Assembly: GCA_029785825.1 (NCBI GenBank)
Contig: JAFLYY010000001.1
Span: 248,001 to 312,000 of the forward strand
DNA length: 64,000 nt
Direction: 5' to 3'
Source: Nitrososphaerota archaeon
GTDB taxonomy: Archaea > Thermoproteota > Nitrososphaeria > Nitrososphaerales > Gagatemarchaeaceae
A program made the translations under genes and the position numbers. Below the pieces are notes generated by a model. That model saw nothing but the letters and a program-made list of their open reading frames with translations. It ran no database searches and was not told where the DNA came from. Position 1 is the stretch's first letter, and each line of letters starts with the position of its first letter. This document shows, one piece after another, positions 48,107 to 55,951 of this stretch.

Positions 48107-49207
48107 CTATCTCCACCAGCCGTACTGTTTCGGAGCGTCCGTGATGGGGACGCCGCGCCTGCCTCGAATCAGGACGTCGTCTTCTATCCTCACTCCGAAC
48201 TTCCCCATGATGTAGGCGCCGGGCTCCACGGTGAAGCACATGCCTTGACGGAGCTTCTCCTTCCCACCTTCTACGATGTAGGGCGCCTCGTGGATCTCGA
48301 GTCCCAGGCCGTGGCCCGTCCTGTGGAAGAAGTACCCTCCGAGCCCCGCCTTGGCCAAGACCCGGCGCGCAGCGGAATCGACCCTCCCCACGGAGGCACC
48401 TTCTACAGCGGCGCCGATGGCAGACTCCTGAGCCTCGAGGACCCTGTCATAGACCCGCTCCAGCTCCTTCGACCTGCCGAGGCAGAAAGTCCGGGTGATG
48501 TCGGCGTAGTATCCGCCATATGTCGCCCCGACGTCCACCAGCACGCTTTCGCCACGGGCCAGTTTCTTCTTCGAAGGCAGGTGATGGGGGTCGGCAGCCG
48601 CCGGCCCGGCCTGGACCAGCATGTCATCCACCTTGGTGGCCCCCTTCGCGTAGATGACCTCGGTCATCCTCCTGGCCAGCTCCTGCTCTGTCTGACCTTC
48701 ATTGATGTGGCCTGGAAACTCTTCGAACGCCCTGCTCAGGATATCAGCGGACTTCTTGAGCAGGGCCACCTCTGCCTGGTCTTTGATCTCCCTCATGGCC
48801 TGCAGAATCGGCTCCGCGCTCCTGAACTTGGGCGATGATTCTTCCATCAGCTTCGAAATGTACTGGTACGGCGCCCTCCCCTCCACCCCCCATTCCCCCT
48901 CCAGCCCCGCGCCTGCCGCTGCCTCCTTCACGGCCGCTCCAGGGCCTTCTGAGTCGGTCCAAGCGAGTACTCTCATGCGCAGCCGCGCTTCTCCGTAGGG
49001 TCCAGCCTCGAGCTTCGGTGCGACAAGGTGGGGGACCCCTTCGGCGGGGAAGAGGAGCATGAACGGGCGCTCGAGCATCAGCGAATCGACCCCGGTGAGG
49101 TACTTCAGGTTCGGCCCGGGAACCAGCACCGCTCCCTGGAGCCCTTCTTTCCGGATGGCGTCCTTCAGCCTCCTCATCCGGCCGCCAAGGTCTGAGCCCG
49201 CTGCCAT
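48107..49207 (-). CDS. Xaa-Pro peptidase (family M24)
   Basis: A creatinase-fold metallopeptidase that cleaves the bond before proline in short peptides. It has 366 residues from the ATG at 49207. The N-terminal creatinase domain is followed by the metal-binding set: D-V-G-A-T-Y-G-G-Y-Y-A-D-I-T-R-T (two Asp), H-R-T-G-H-G-L-G-L-E-I-H-E (His), V-E-P-G-A-Y (Glu) and R-I-E-D-D-V (Glu). A GTG two codons upstream is an alternative start. It is divergent from proline dehydrogenase, and both starts are 30 bp from one TATA-like box, which suits joint control of proline use. Confidence 0.9.
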   Translation of the reverse strand: MAAGSDLGGRMRRLKDAIRKEGLQGAVLVPGPNLKYLTGVDSLMLERPFMLLFPAEGVPHLVAPKLEAGPYGEARLRMRVLAWTDSEGPGAAVKEAAAGAGLEGEWGVEGRAPYQYISKLMEESSPKFRSAEPILQAMREIKDQAEVALLKKSADILSRAFEEFPGHINEGQTEQELARRMTEVIYAKGATKVDDMLVQAGPAAADPHHLPSKKKLARGESVLVDVGATYGGYYADITRTFCLGRSKELERVYDRVLEAQESAIGAAVEGASVGRVDSAARRVLAKAGLGGYFFHRTGHGLGLEIHEAPYIVEGGKEKLRQGMCFTVEPGAYIMGKFGVRIEDDVLIRGRRGVPITDAPKQYGWWR

Positions 49208-49230
49208 TCTCACCCCCTACATTCATGTGC

Positions 49231-49241
49231 ACTGTTAATAT
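49231..49241. promoter_or_regulatory. Shared TATA-like box between Xaa-Pro peptidase and proline dehydrogenase
   Basis: ACTGTTAATAT contains TTAATAT centred near 49237, 30 bp from the ATG of the peptidase gene (49207, minus) and 30 bp from the ATG of the proline dehydrogenase gene (49267, plus). It is the only AT-rich element in the interval. Confidence 0.6.
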
Positions 49242-49266
49242 GTGGTCTCTCCGGCTCGGCCAGGCC

Positions 49267-50112
49267 ATGGGGCTCAAGGAGCTGGTCGTCCTCCCTGTCG
49301 CGAAGAAGTGGATAGCCGGACCTGACCTCGAGTCTGCAGTCAAGGACGCCCAGGGCGCCAACTCCAGAGGGATCGGCGTAGTTGTCAACTTCCTGGGCGA
49401 GGATATCACGGATTTGGCGGCCATGGACGCCCAGGTCGAAGAATATCTCAGGCTCCAGCAGGCGATGGCAGACAACGCCGTCAGGGGGTTCGTGTCCGTG
49501 AAGCTCACCCAGTTGGGACTGGGCGCAGACGAGGGCGGAATGAAGGGACGCCTCGAAAGGGTGATTGCGAACGCCGAAAGACTGTCACAGCTGCTCTGGA
49601 TTGACATGGAAGGGTCCGCGTTCACCGGCAAGACTGTGGCCGCCTACCTTGAAGCCCACCAGAAGCACCCGGACACCGGGGTGGCCATCCAGGCATATGC
49701 CCGGCGGAGCGAGGCGGACGTGAAGGCGATCCTAGACGCCGGGGGCCGTATACGACTGGTAAAGGGGGCGTACAGAGAGCCCCAGGACTTCGTCTTCCCC
49801 ACCAAGGACGACATCAGGATGAACTTCGACCGCCTGATGGTCTCTCTCTTCGAGAGGGGGGACGCCTTCGCGATTGCCACCCACGACAGCGTGCTCATAG
49901 ACAGGGCTAAAGCGCTGTCAGACTCCAGCCACGCCCGCTTCCGTTTCGAGTTCCTCAAGGGAATCAGGGACGAGCTGAAGGACGAACTGGTCGCTTCCGG
50001 CTATGAGGTCGTGGAGTACCTCCCATACGGAGGCAGCTGGTGGGCCTACTCCAAGCGGCGCATCACAGAACACCCGAGCAACATCTGGCTCTTGCTGCGT
50101 TCGGTCGTCTGA
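49267..50112 (+). CDS. Proline dehydrogenase
   Basis: A 281-residue FAD-dependent TIM-barrel enzyme that oxidises proline to pyrroline-5-carboxylate and passes electrons to the respiratory chain. Family marks are I-D-M-E-G-S near residue 115, R-L-V-K-G-A-Y-R-E-P near 163, A-T-H-D-S near 208, and the substrate-binding Y-L-P-Y-G-G-S-W-W-A-Y-S-K-R-R-I at 253-268. Length fits the short monofunctional type. The frame opens at 49225, but the ATG at 49267 fits the promoter and the family's N-terminus. Confidence 0.9.
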   Translation: MGLKELVVLPVAKKWIAGPDLESAVKDAQGANSRGIGVVVNFLGEDITDLAAMDAQVEEYLRLQQAMADNAVRGFVSVKLTQLGLGADEGGMKGRLERVIANAERLSQLLWIDMEGSAFTGKTVAAYLEAHQKHPDTGVAIQAYARRSEADVKAILDAGGRIRLVKGAYREPQDFVFPTKDDIRMNFDRLMVSLFERGDAFAIATHDSVLIDRAKALSDSSHARFRFEFLKGIRDELKDELVASGYEVVEYLPYGGSWWAYSKRRITEHPSNIWLLLRSVV

Positions 50113-50188
50113 GTCATCCCTGCGGGTAGCCACCGTTGATTACTGGCTCAAATAACGTAGACCCTGCTCGCAAAATACCGGAGAGAGG

Positions 50189-50386
50189 ATGAAAGGGCAG
50201 GTCAAACAAATGGCCGAATATCAGAAAGGGCAAGTCTGGGGAGCCCTCCGCAAGGCGTGGAAGGGCTACCGAATAGCCAAGGTCCAGGGTGACAACGCCC
50301 GCATGAGGGAGTACGCCACCCGCATCAAGACCCTCCAGGGCCAACTTGGAGTTCCTCAGGCGAGCTTTCCAAATCTAGGAATGTAG
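50189..50386 (+). CDS. Small basic hypothetical protein, 65 residues
   Basis: A short, Lys/Arg/Gln-rich protein (W-G-A-L-R-K-A-W-K-G-Y-R-I-A-K-V) likely to form two helices. No known domain is recognised. GGAGAGAGG immediately precedes the ATG at 50189; an in-frame ATG at 50210 (M-A-E-Y-Q-K) is another possible start. TCAAATAAC about 35 bp upstream may be the promoter. A strong hairpin plus T-tract follows the stop at once, which supports this being an expressed gene. Confidence 0.6.
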   Translation: MKGQVKQMAEYQKGQVWGALRKAWKGYRIAKVQGDNARMREYATRIKTLQGQLGVPQASFPNLGM

Positions 50387-50413
50387 AGGAGCTTCCGCTC
50401 CTCTATCCCTTTT
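50385..50413 (+). terminator. Hairpin terminator between convergent genes
   Basis: AGAGGAGC-TTCC-GCTCCTCT forms a perfect 8-bp stem (50385-50404), followed by a T5 tract at 50409-50413. It overlaps the stop codon of the 65-residue protein gene and lies at the end of the convergent ArsR-like gene. Confidence 0.6.
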
Positions 50414-51078
50414 TAGTCGGTGTCGAGCTCTTTTTCCATCTCTTCCAGAATGTCGCCGACGACCTGTTTCTGGATTCCGAGTGACGAGCAGATAGATAGG
50501 ATGTCGTCTCCGTCTTCTCTCATCAGGTAGCGGAGGGCCTTCTTCCTGTCGACCCCAGGGAGGGAGGTCGTTATCCGTGCGGCTTCCCTTAGCGCGAGGC
50601 TCCTTATGTAAAGCAGTACTGCCCTCTCTTCTTCCATCTCCTTCAGCTTCCTGTCGACGTCAGCTACGACCCGAGTCAGGGGGCGGACGCGTGCGGCGCC
50701 TTCCGGGTACTTCTGGATCTCACTGATCTGGGTCATCATCTGGGCGTGTTCGTCACTCTCTTCGATTCCTGGGACCGCCCCGAATGAGAATATCCTCGTC
50801 CTGAAGAGGTTGGGCGCTAGGTCCACGGTGACCGAGAAGCTGTTCTTCAAGAGGTACTCCTTCCTCTGCGGTCCCCTAGGGCTATCCTGGGAGATAGTGC
50901 TGACGAGCCCCGCCCTCTCCATCGTGACCAGGTGCTTCGCGACCAGCTGTTGGCTGATCTTCAGTTCTTTGGAGAGCTGCAACTGATAGTTCGGTTCTTC
51001 GCTGATCCTTGATATGATCCGCCTTCGGATGGGGTTCTCAACGGTTCCGAGTATGGCGTCTAGTTCAGACTGGCTCAA
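50413..51078 (-). CDS. ArsR-like winged-helix transcriptional regulator
   Basis: A 221-residue protein. Residues 8-75 form a winged helix of ArsR type (E-N-P-I-R-R-R-I-I-S-R-I, then L-S-K-E-L-K-I-S-Q-Q-L-V-A-K-H-L as recognition helix, then a wing ending in R-K-E-Y-L-L). Residues 115-221 are helical, with a coiled coil (V-D-R-K-L-K-E-M-E-E-E-R). No metal-binding Cys pair is seen. The TTG start is divergent from the GGT gene. An inverted repeat around its own TATA box suggests that it controls itself and perhaps the GGT gene. Confidence 0.82.
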   Translation of the reverse strand: MSQSELDAILGTVENPIRRRIISRISEEPNYQLQLSKELKISQQLVAKHLVTMERAGLVSTISQDSPRGPQRKEYLLKNSFSVTVDLAPNLFRTRIFSFGAVPGIEESDEHAQMMTQISEIQKYPEGAARVRPLTRVVADVDRKLKEMEEERAVLLYIRSLALREAARITTSLPGVDRKKALRYLMREDGDDILSICSSLGIQKQVVGDILEEMEKELDTD

Positions 51079-51091
51079 TGGTTATCTCCCG

Positions 51092-51110
51092 ACGGTTGTA
51101 TAGAAACCGT
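51092..51110. promoter_or_regulatory. Inverted repeat, probable operator of the ArsR-like regulator
   Basis: ACGGTT, a 7-bp spacer and AACCGT form a perfect inverted repeat. The spacer GTATAGA contains the minus-strand TATA-like element of the regulator gene, and the repeat ends 6 bp before the GGT TATA box. Binding here would block both promoters. Confidence 0.55.
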
Positions 51111-51115
51111 TTGTT

Positions 51116-51123
51116 CTATAAAT
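51116..51123 (+). promoter_or_regulatory. TATA box of the gamma-glutamyltransferase gene
   Basis: TATAAATA is a near-consensus archaeal TATA box centred 27.5 bp before the ATG at 51147, predicting a leaderless message. Confidence 0.65.
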
Positions 51124-51146
51124 AGATTCCCGACACCGTCTATCTG

Positions 51147-52649
51147 ATGGCATTCAGCAAGACGCTGGTAGGACGACGCTCGGCCGTGGCCAGCGAGCAG
51201 CCCCTCGCGACCCTGGCGGGATACGACGTCCTGAGAAAAGGCGGGAACGCTTTCGACGCCGCGGTTGCGACCAGCTTCGCGCTGGCGGTGACGTTCCATC
51301 CGGCAGGAGGACTGGGCGGGGACTATTTCGGCATGTTCTACGAAGCGAAGTCCGGAAAAGTCCACTGCCTGAACTCCAGCGGGTGGTCTCCATCAGGACT
51401 GACCGTGGACCTGATCAGGGAAAAGGCGGGCGGAGAAGTCCCTCTCTTCGGGCCCCTCACCTGCGCCGTCCCGGGATACGCGGCCGGAGTCTGGGAGATG
51501 CACAAGAAGTTCGGGATCCTCGACTTCGGCGACCTACTGAAGCCCGCGATCAGCCTTGCCTCGGATGGATTTCCCGCGGGAGAGGGGATATGCAGATCGG
51601 TTGCGGGCGCTTACAATGAACTCTCGGAAGACGCCAGGAAGGTGTTCGCCCCTGGCGGGAAGCCGCCGGTTCCGGGAGATCTTATCAGACAGCCAGCACT
51701 CGGGAAGGTGATAGCAGAGATCGCCCGCTCCGGTCCTGAGGGTTTCTATTCCGGATGGCCGGCGGAGAAGATGGCATCCGCGATCGAGTCTCTCGGCGTC
51801 CCCTGCACCCTGGCCGACTTCGCCGACTTCAGGCCCGAGTGGGTCTCCCCGCTCGCGCTCGACTATCGGGGGACCACGGTCTACGAAGTGCCTCCTAACA
51901 GCATGGGTGCGACCAGCCTGCTCATACTCAAGCAACTGCTTGAAACCGACCTTTCGGCCGTCGGCCCGCTCTCGAAGGAGAGGATAGAGAAGACCATGGA
52001 TGCGGCGCTCGTGGCGTACGGGCGCAGAGACCTGATGCTGGGAGACCCCCGGTTTGTTCACGTCGACATGAGTTCCTTCATGTCAGCGAAGGGACCCACA
52101 GCCTTCCCCAACTCGAGGATAAGGTCCGGAGACACCACTGCCTTCTCCGTAGCGGACTCGGAGGGGAACATGGTATCAGGGATACAGAGCCTGTTCCACC
52201 ACTTCGGCTCGAGGGTCTTCGTCCCAGAGGTGGGTATCGCCTTGAACAACAGGGGCTCTGCCTTCGCCGTCTCTGGGCCTAACAAGGCGGAGCCGAGGAA
52301 GCGCCCCCTGCACACCCTGTCTTCGCTCATCCTCGAGCGGGGAGGGGCCCCCTACCTCGCCATCGGAGCGAGCGGGGGGGACTACCGCCCGATGCAGCAT
52401 GCACTCTTCGTGACCAACTCAGTCGACTATTCGATGCCTGCAGAGGTGAACGTCGCCCACCCCCGGTTTCTCTGGGGTGGGGGGAAGAAACTGCTCGTGG
52501 AGAGTGGGTACGACATCCCCTACGGCTTCGAGGTCCAGAGCCTTCCCATGCCCGGCCGGACCGGGGTCTGCCAGGCCGTGGAGGTGGCTCCCGGTTACAG
52601 GAAAGCGGTCTGCGACGTCAGGGGAGACGGGGTCCCGGCAGGATTCTAG
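51147..52649 (+). CDS. Gamma-glutamyltransferase family protein
   Basis: A 500-residue Ntn-hydrolase. The precursor is expected to cut itself before the nucleophile Thr at G-D-T330-T-A-F-S-V-A-D-S-E-G-N. Canonical enzymes have T-T-H; here His is replaced by Ala. Other family segments are A-V-A-T-S-F-A-L-A-V near the N-terminus, H-F-G-S-R-V-F-V and A-L-N-N-R-G-S-A-F, and G-A-S-G-G-D in the small subunit. Substrates may be glutathione-like or other gamma-glutamyl compounds, or acyl groups as in related acylases. No signal peptide is present, so it should be cytoplasmic. Confidence 0.88.
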   Translation: MAFSKTLVGRRSAVASEQPLATLAGYDVLRKGGNAFDAAVATSFALAVTFHPAGGLGGDYFGMFYEAKSGKVHCLNSSGWSPSGLTVDLIREKAGGEVPLFGPLTCAVPGYAAGVWEMHKKFGILDFGDLLKPAISLASDGFPAGEGICRSVAGAYNELSEDARKVFAPGGKPPVPGDLIRQPALGKVIAEIARSGPEGFYSGWPAEKMASAIESLGVPCTLADFADFRPEWVSPLALDYRGTTVYEVPPNSMGATSLLILKQLLETDLSAVGPLSKERIEKTMDAALVAYGRRDLMLGDPRFVHVDMSSFMSAKGPTAFPNSRIRSGDTTAFSVADSEGNMVSGIQSLFHHFGSRVFVPEVGIALNNRGSAFAVSGPNKAEPRKRPLHTLSSLILERGGAPYLAIGASGGDYRPMQHALFVTNSVDYSMPAEVNVAHPRFLWGGGKKLLVESGYDIPYGFEVQSLPMPGRTGVCQAVEVAPGYRKAVCDVRGDGVPAGF

Positions 52650-52914
52650 GGCCTGCTTGGTCCATACCGTCAGGTTATGGTGGCGGACCGTCTCCTCTCG
52701 GGTGATGGGAGCTCGAGCTTAGAGGCTCGGGACGGCCCGCTCTACGAAAAGCTTCGCCGCGGCAGCGCCTGCCATAGTCGGACGTTATCCCTACGACAGA
52801 CTTGACCCCCGTTCGGCTACGAGGGAGGAAGTGGAACCACCCTGCCTCGGCCGCTGGGCGTACCACCTCGAGCCGGCGATGTCTCTCGCTCGGATGGGAA
52901 CCTGTTCTCGAAAG

Positions 52915-53055
52915 CGGGCCCGGTGCGATTTGAACGCACGACCTCTGCGAGCGCAGGGCTCACTACAGCTATCTTCGGGAGGATAGGAGGCTCGGTCTCG
53001 ACGAGTCTGCCGCGCTATCCGTACTTCGCTCGAAGACGATCTGCGCTACGGGCCC
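52915..53055 (-). tRNA. tRNA gene with long insertions (141 nt; isotype uncertain, perhaps Arg-CCU)
   Basis: On the minus strand GGGCCCG (53055-53049) pairs with CGGGCCC (52922-52916), with discriminator G. The T-arm GTGCG-TTCAAAT-CGCAC is perfect, and D-stem arms GCGC/GCGC are present. Between them the gene is about 65 nt too long. The D-loop holds a stable hairpin, CTTCGAGCGAAG. A CTCCTA loop flanked by CGAGC, with GCTCG further on, would give anticodon CCU, but it leaves an 8-nt variable region and extra bases after the D-stem. Probably a tRNA with two or three introns, or a degraded one. Confidence 0.6.
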
Positions 53056-53115
53056 GATTTTGCCCGGCTTGGGTTGGACGTTATAACGGTTACCGACTCG
53101 TGCCATCTGCATGTC

Positions 53116-53574
53116 TTATGTGCTGCTGACCAGGTCAAAATCCAGCTCCAGCTCCCTCTTGGAGTTCCTGAACCTCACCTTCCCAATGGCGATTCTCCCT
53201 ATCTGGAGGGTGTTGTCCACATGGGCTTCATTGCAGCAGTTTATGTTCCAGTCAGGGATCCTCGCTATCTTGAGAAGGGTGACCTCCGCAGGCACTGGAA
53301 AGAGGTCATAGATCGCATCTCCAAAGTGTCCCTCGGCCTCATGCCTCTCCATCTCGAACTCCAGCACCTCGGCCCCCTCGGCGACCTTCGCGTTGGCCAG
53401 CCGCTCTATCGTCGCCAGCTCTTCGTCGGTCGGCTTCCTTTCGAACTGTAGCGTGAGCCTTCCGTGCTTGCCGGACACGTAGACGGACGCCGTCCACTTC
53501 GCTCCAAGCGCCTTCTGGGCGGCTCCCTTGAGCACGTGGACAGCCGAGTGCGTCCGGAGCTCTTCCGAGCTCAA
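53116..53574 (-). CDS. AlaX-type alanyl-tRNA editing protein
   Basis: A 152-residue stand-alone editing domain related to the second additional domain of AlaRS and ThrRS. Zinc ligands are in H9-S-A-V-H13 (HxxxH) and C114-N-E-A-H118 (CxxxH), followed by N-T-L-Q-I-G. AlaX proteins hydrolyse Ser- or Gly-tRNA(Ala) made by mistake. The short length matches the small AlaX class. The TTG start sits directly behind the TAG of the geranylgeranyl reductase gene, so the two are translated from one message. Confidence 0.85.
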   Translation of the reverse strand: MSSEELRTHSAVHVLKGAAQKALGAKWTASVYVSGKHGRLTLQFERKPTDEELATIERLANAKVAEGAEVLEFEMERHEAEGHFGDAIYDLFPVPAEVTLLKIARIPDWNINCCNEAHVDNTLQIGRIAIGKVRFRNSKRELELDFDLVSST

Positions 53575-54600
53575 CTACATCCTCGTTACGATCTTGTAGA
53601 AGTCGCCGAGCCTGGTCTCGAGCCCGTAGCGCGTCGTGTTCCCCCTCATGTACAGGAAGACAGAGAGGAGGGTGGGCCACATCTTCATCAGGCTGAACCT
53701 TCCTTCTACCTTCGCCTTGATGAATTCGTAGACCTTCGCGTAGATGGCGTAATGGTCCAGCACCGCCTTCCTGTACCCCTCCATGTCTCCGATGTGGTCG
53801 ACGAAGAGGTTGACGCATTGCATGCTCGGGATTATTCCCTCTCCCAGCATCGGGTAGACGGTCCCGATAGACTCTCCGACCCCCACAACCTTCCCGTCGA
53901 AGAACGGCTCCATGAGCTTGGGTGGCGTTACCCTCACCGGCCTCCCTATCCTCCTCACAACTTCGCAGTGGTACTTCTTCACGAACTCCTCCATCTCTCC
54001 GCGGTATCTGCCTAGGACGTCGCCTGCGCCTACATGGGCCATCCCGTCTCCTAGCGGGAAATACCACCAGTACCCCGTCAGCCCCGGATAGGGTTTGATC
54101 ACAAAGTCGTCGTAGGGGAGCTCTTTCGACTTGACCTGAATCTCGAACGACGGGACCACGAGGTCTTCCTTGACCTTCGGCAGGAGGGACCTGTGCAGCC
54201 CCGTCGCGTCGACCACCTGGTCGAACCCCTGCATGCTCCCATTTGCCCCCTTGATCTGGGCGCCCCAGTGTATCTTCTTCCCTTTCAGCATGTCCTCCGT
54301 AAGCCGGTGCTTGTCGTATGTTACAAGCCCCCTGAGGGGTATCTCTACCTCTTCGTCCCCAAGGTCGACGAGCATCTTCTTCCCCTTGTGGAGCACGTAG
54401 TCGTCGAAGTTGAACCCGGCCTCCCTCACAAGATCGGTGATGAACGGCTGGCTCGTCCCCCAGGCGCAGACAGTGTACCAGTTCTTCTCAGTCCGCATCT
54501 CGAAGGCCTCCGCGTCGACCCCCGAGGGGAGTCGGTTCAACAAGTAGGCCCCTGCTACCCCAGTTCCGACCACCGCGAGACGCGTCTTGGAAGACCCCAT
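53575..54600 (-). CDS. Geranylgeranyl reductase family flavoprotein
   Basis: A 341-residue FAD-dependent reductase. The N-terminal dinucleotide motif is V-V-G-T-G-V-A-G near residue 10, V-D-A-T-G-L-H-R lies near 112, and Y-W-W-Y-F-P-L-G-D-G-M-A-H-V-G-A-G-D covers the FAD and active-site region near 175. These enzymes saturate the isoprenoid chains of archaeal lipids or reduce menaquinone side chains. A GGTAAAAAG box on the minus strand about 24 bp before the ATG is the likely promoter. It pairs functionally with the prenyl synthase at 18.2 kb. Confidence 0.85.
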   Translation of the reverse strand: MGSSKTRLAVVGTGVAGAYLLNRLPSGVDAEAFEMRTEKNWYTVCAWGTSQPFITDLVREAGFNFDDYVLHKGKKMLVDLGDEEVEIPLRGLVTYDKHRLTEDMLKGKKIHWGAQIKGANGSMQGFDQVVDATGLHRSLLPKVKEDLVVPSFEIQVKSKELPYDDFVIKPYPGLTGYWWYFPLGDGMAHVGAGDVLGRYRGEMEEFVKKYHCEVVRRIGRPVRVTPPKLMEPFFDGKVVGVGESIGTVYPMLGEGIIPSMQCVNLFVDHIGDMEGYRKAVLDHYAIYAKVYEFIKAKVEGRFSLMKMWPTLLSVFLYMRGNTTRYGLETRLGDFYKIVTRM

Positions 54601-54703
54601 CTGTCCCCGTGCCTCGTCCTCTTTTTACCCTGTCGCCCTGACAGGCTTCGCTTCAAGCAGAGCCAAAACCTAATAAACCCAAAATATTGAATATAATAAC
54701 AGA

Positions 54704-55951
54704 ATGCCCATGCCAAAGAACCCAGAGGCCGACTCCACGACCGTGAAGCTATCCAGGGAGACCTACTCAAAGCTGGCCGCCCTCGGCAAGTACGGGGACA
54801 CCATGGACCAGATCATACAGCACCTGACCGCGCAGGCAAGAGGTCTGGAGGACGTGGTGGCGGGGAAGAGTTCGATCACCTACATCGATGGCCGAGAGGG
54901 GCGGCTTCTCTACCGCGGGTATGACATCGCGGACCTCACGGCTCACTCGAACTACGAAGAGACCACGTTCCTCCTCTGGAACGGGCGCCTCCCCACCTCG
55001 GGGGAACTGAAGTCGTTCAGGGAAGATCTCGGGGCGAAGAGGGCGATCCCACGCGAGTTGGTCTCGATCCTCACGACCCTCCCGCAGAACTGCGATACTA
55101 TGGACGCCCTGCGAGTGGGAGTGGCGGCTCTGGGGATCTTCGACGACCCCATGTATACCCAACTTGAGCGGGCTATGTCCATCGCCTCGAAGGCGGGGAC
55201 GATAGTGGCCGCGATACATAGGCACAAGCACGGCCAGGCCATAATCCCTCCGCGCGAGGACCTGTCGTTCGCTTCCAATTTCCTCTACATGGTGACAGGG
55301 AAGGTGCCTTCGGAAGGGGACGAGAATCTGATGAACGTCCTCCTGATTCTACACGCCGACCACGAGTTCAACGCTTCCACCTTCACCGCCCGCGTGATCG
55401 CCTCGACCCTCTCCGACGTCTACTCAGCGACAACGGGCGCGGTGGGAGCCCTGAAAGGGCCCCTTCATGGCGGGGCAAACGAGAAGGTCGTCGAGATGAC
55501 ACTCGAGATCGGGACCCCTGACAGGGTGGACCCCTACATCCGTGAGAAACTGGCGAACAAGGTCAAGATCAACGGCTTCGGCCACCGGGTCTACAAGACC
55601 ATGGACCCGAGGGCGAAGATCCTGAAGGACATGGCGGAGCGCTTCGTCAGGACTGAGAAGGAAAAGCAGTCGCTGGAGATCATCGAAAGGACCGAGGCGA
55701 TCCTGCTCAGGGAGAAGAACTTGCACCCCAACCTGGACCTCTATTCCGGACTCGCACTCAACCACATTGGCGTCCCTGCCTACCTGTTCACCCCGGTCTT
55801 CGCGGTCGGCCGCGCCCCAGGTTGGCTCGCCCACGTCCTCGAGCAGTTCGCCGACAACAGGATAATCAGGCCCATCGCTGACTACGCCGGTCCCCCGCTG
55901 ACCAAATACGTGCCCATCGAGAAACGTGCTTCCTCGGGTGCGGGACGTTGA
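54704..55951 (+). CDS. Citrate synthase with an N-terminal ribbon-helix-helix-like domain
   Basis: Residues about 48-415 are a complete citrate synthase condensing acetyl-CoA and oxaloacetate. The family start is L-E-D-V-V-A-G-K-S-S-I-T-Y-I-D-G, and active-site residues are in P-L-H-G-G-A-N, N-G-F-G-H-R-V-Y and N-L-D-L-Y-S-G. Residues 12-43 are extra: T-T-V-K-L-S-R-E-T-Y-S-K-L-A-A-L-G then D-T-M-D-Q-I-I-Q-H-L. This is the pattern of small archaeal ribbon-helix-helix (VapB-like) DNA-binding or antitoxin domains. An internal ATG at 54806 would not restore a normal start. AT-rich promoter sequence lies at 54671-54690. Confidence 0.9.
   Translation: MPMPKNPEADSTTVKLSRETYSKLAALGKYGDTMDQIIQHLTAQARGLEDVVAGKSSITYIDGREGRLLYRGYDIADLTAHSNYEETTFLLWNGRLPTSGELKSFREDLGAKRAIPRELVSILTTLPQNCDTMDALRVGVAALGIFDDPMYTQLERAMSIASKAGTIVAAIHRHKHGQAIIPPREDLSFASNFLYMVTGKVPSEGDENLMNVLLILHADHEFNASTFTARVIASTLSDVYSATTGAVGALKGPLHGGANEKVVEMTLEIGTPDRVDPYIREKLANKVKINGFGHRVYKTMDPRAKILKDMAERFVRTEKEKQSLEIIERTEAILLREKNLHPNLDLYSGLALNHIGVPAYLFTPVFAVGRAPGWLAHVLEQFADNRIIRPIADYAGPPLTKYVPIEKRASSGAGR

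Noticed and set aside
52650-52914. A possible small gene between GGT and the odd tRNA
   Set aside because: Short frames exist on both strands, but none has a start with promoter or ribosome site, or protein-like composition.
52915-53055. Reading the odd tRNA as tRNA-Gln (CUG) from the GTGAG/CTCGC hairpin
   Set aside because: The loop would lack the near-universal U33 and would leave a 7-nt variable region, so I kept the isotype open.
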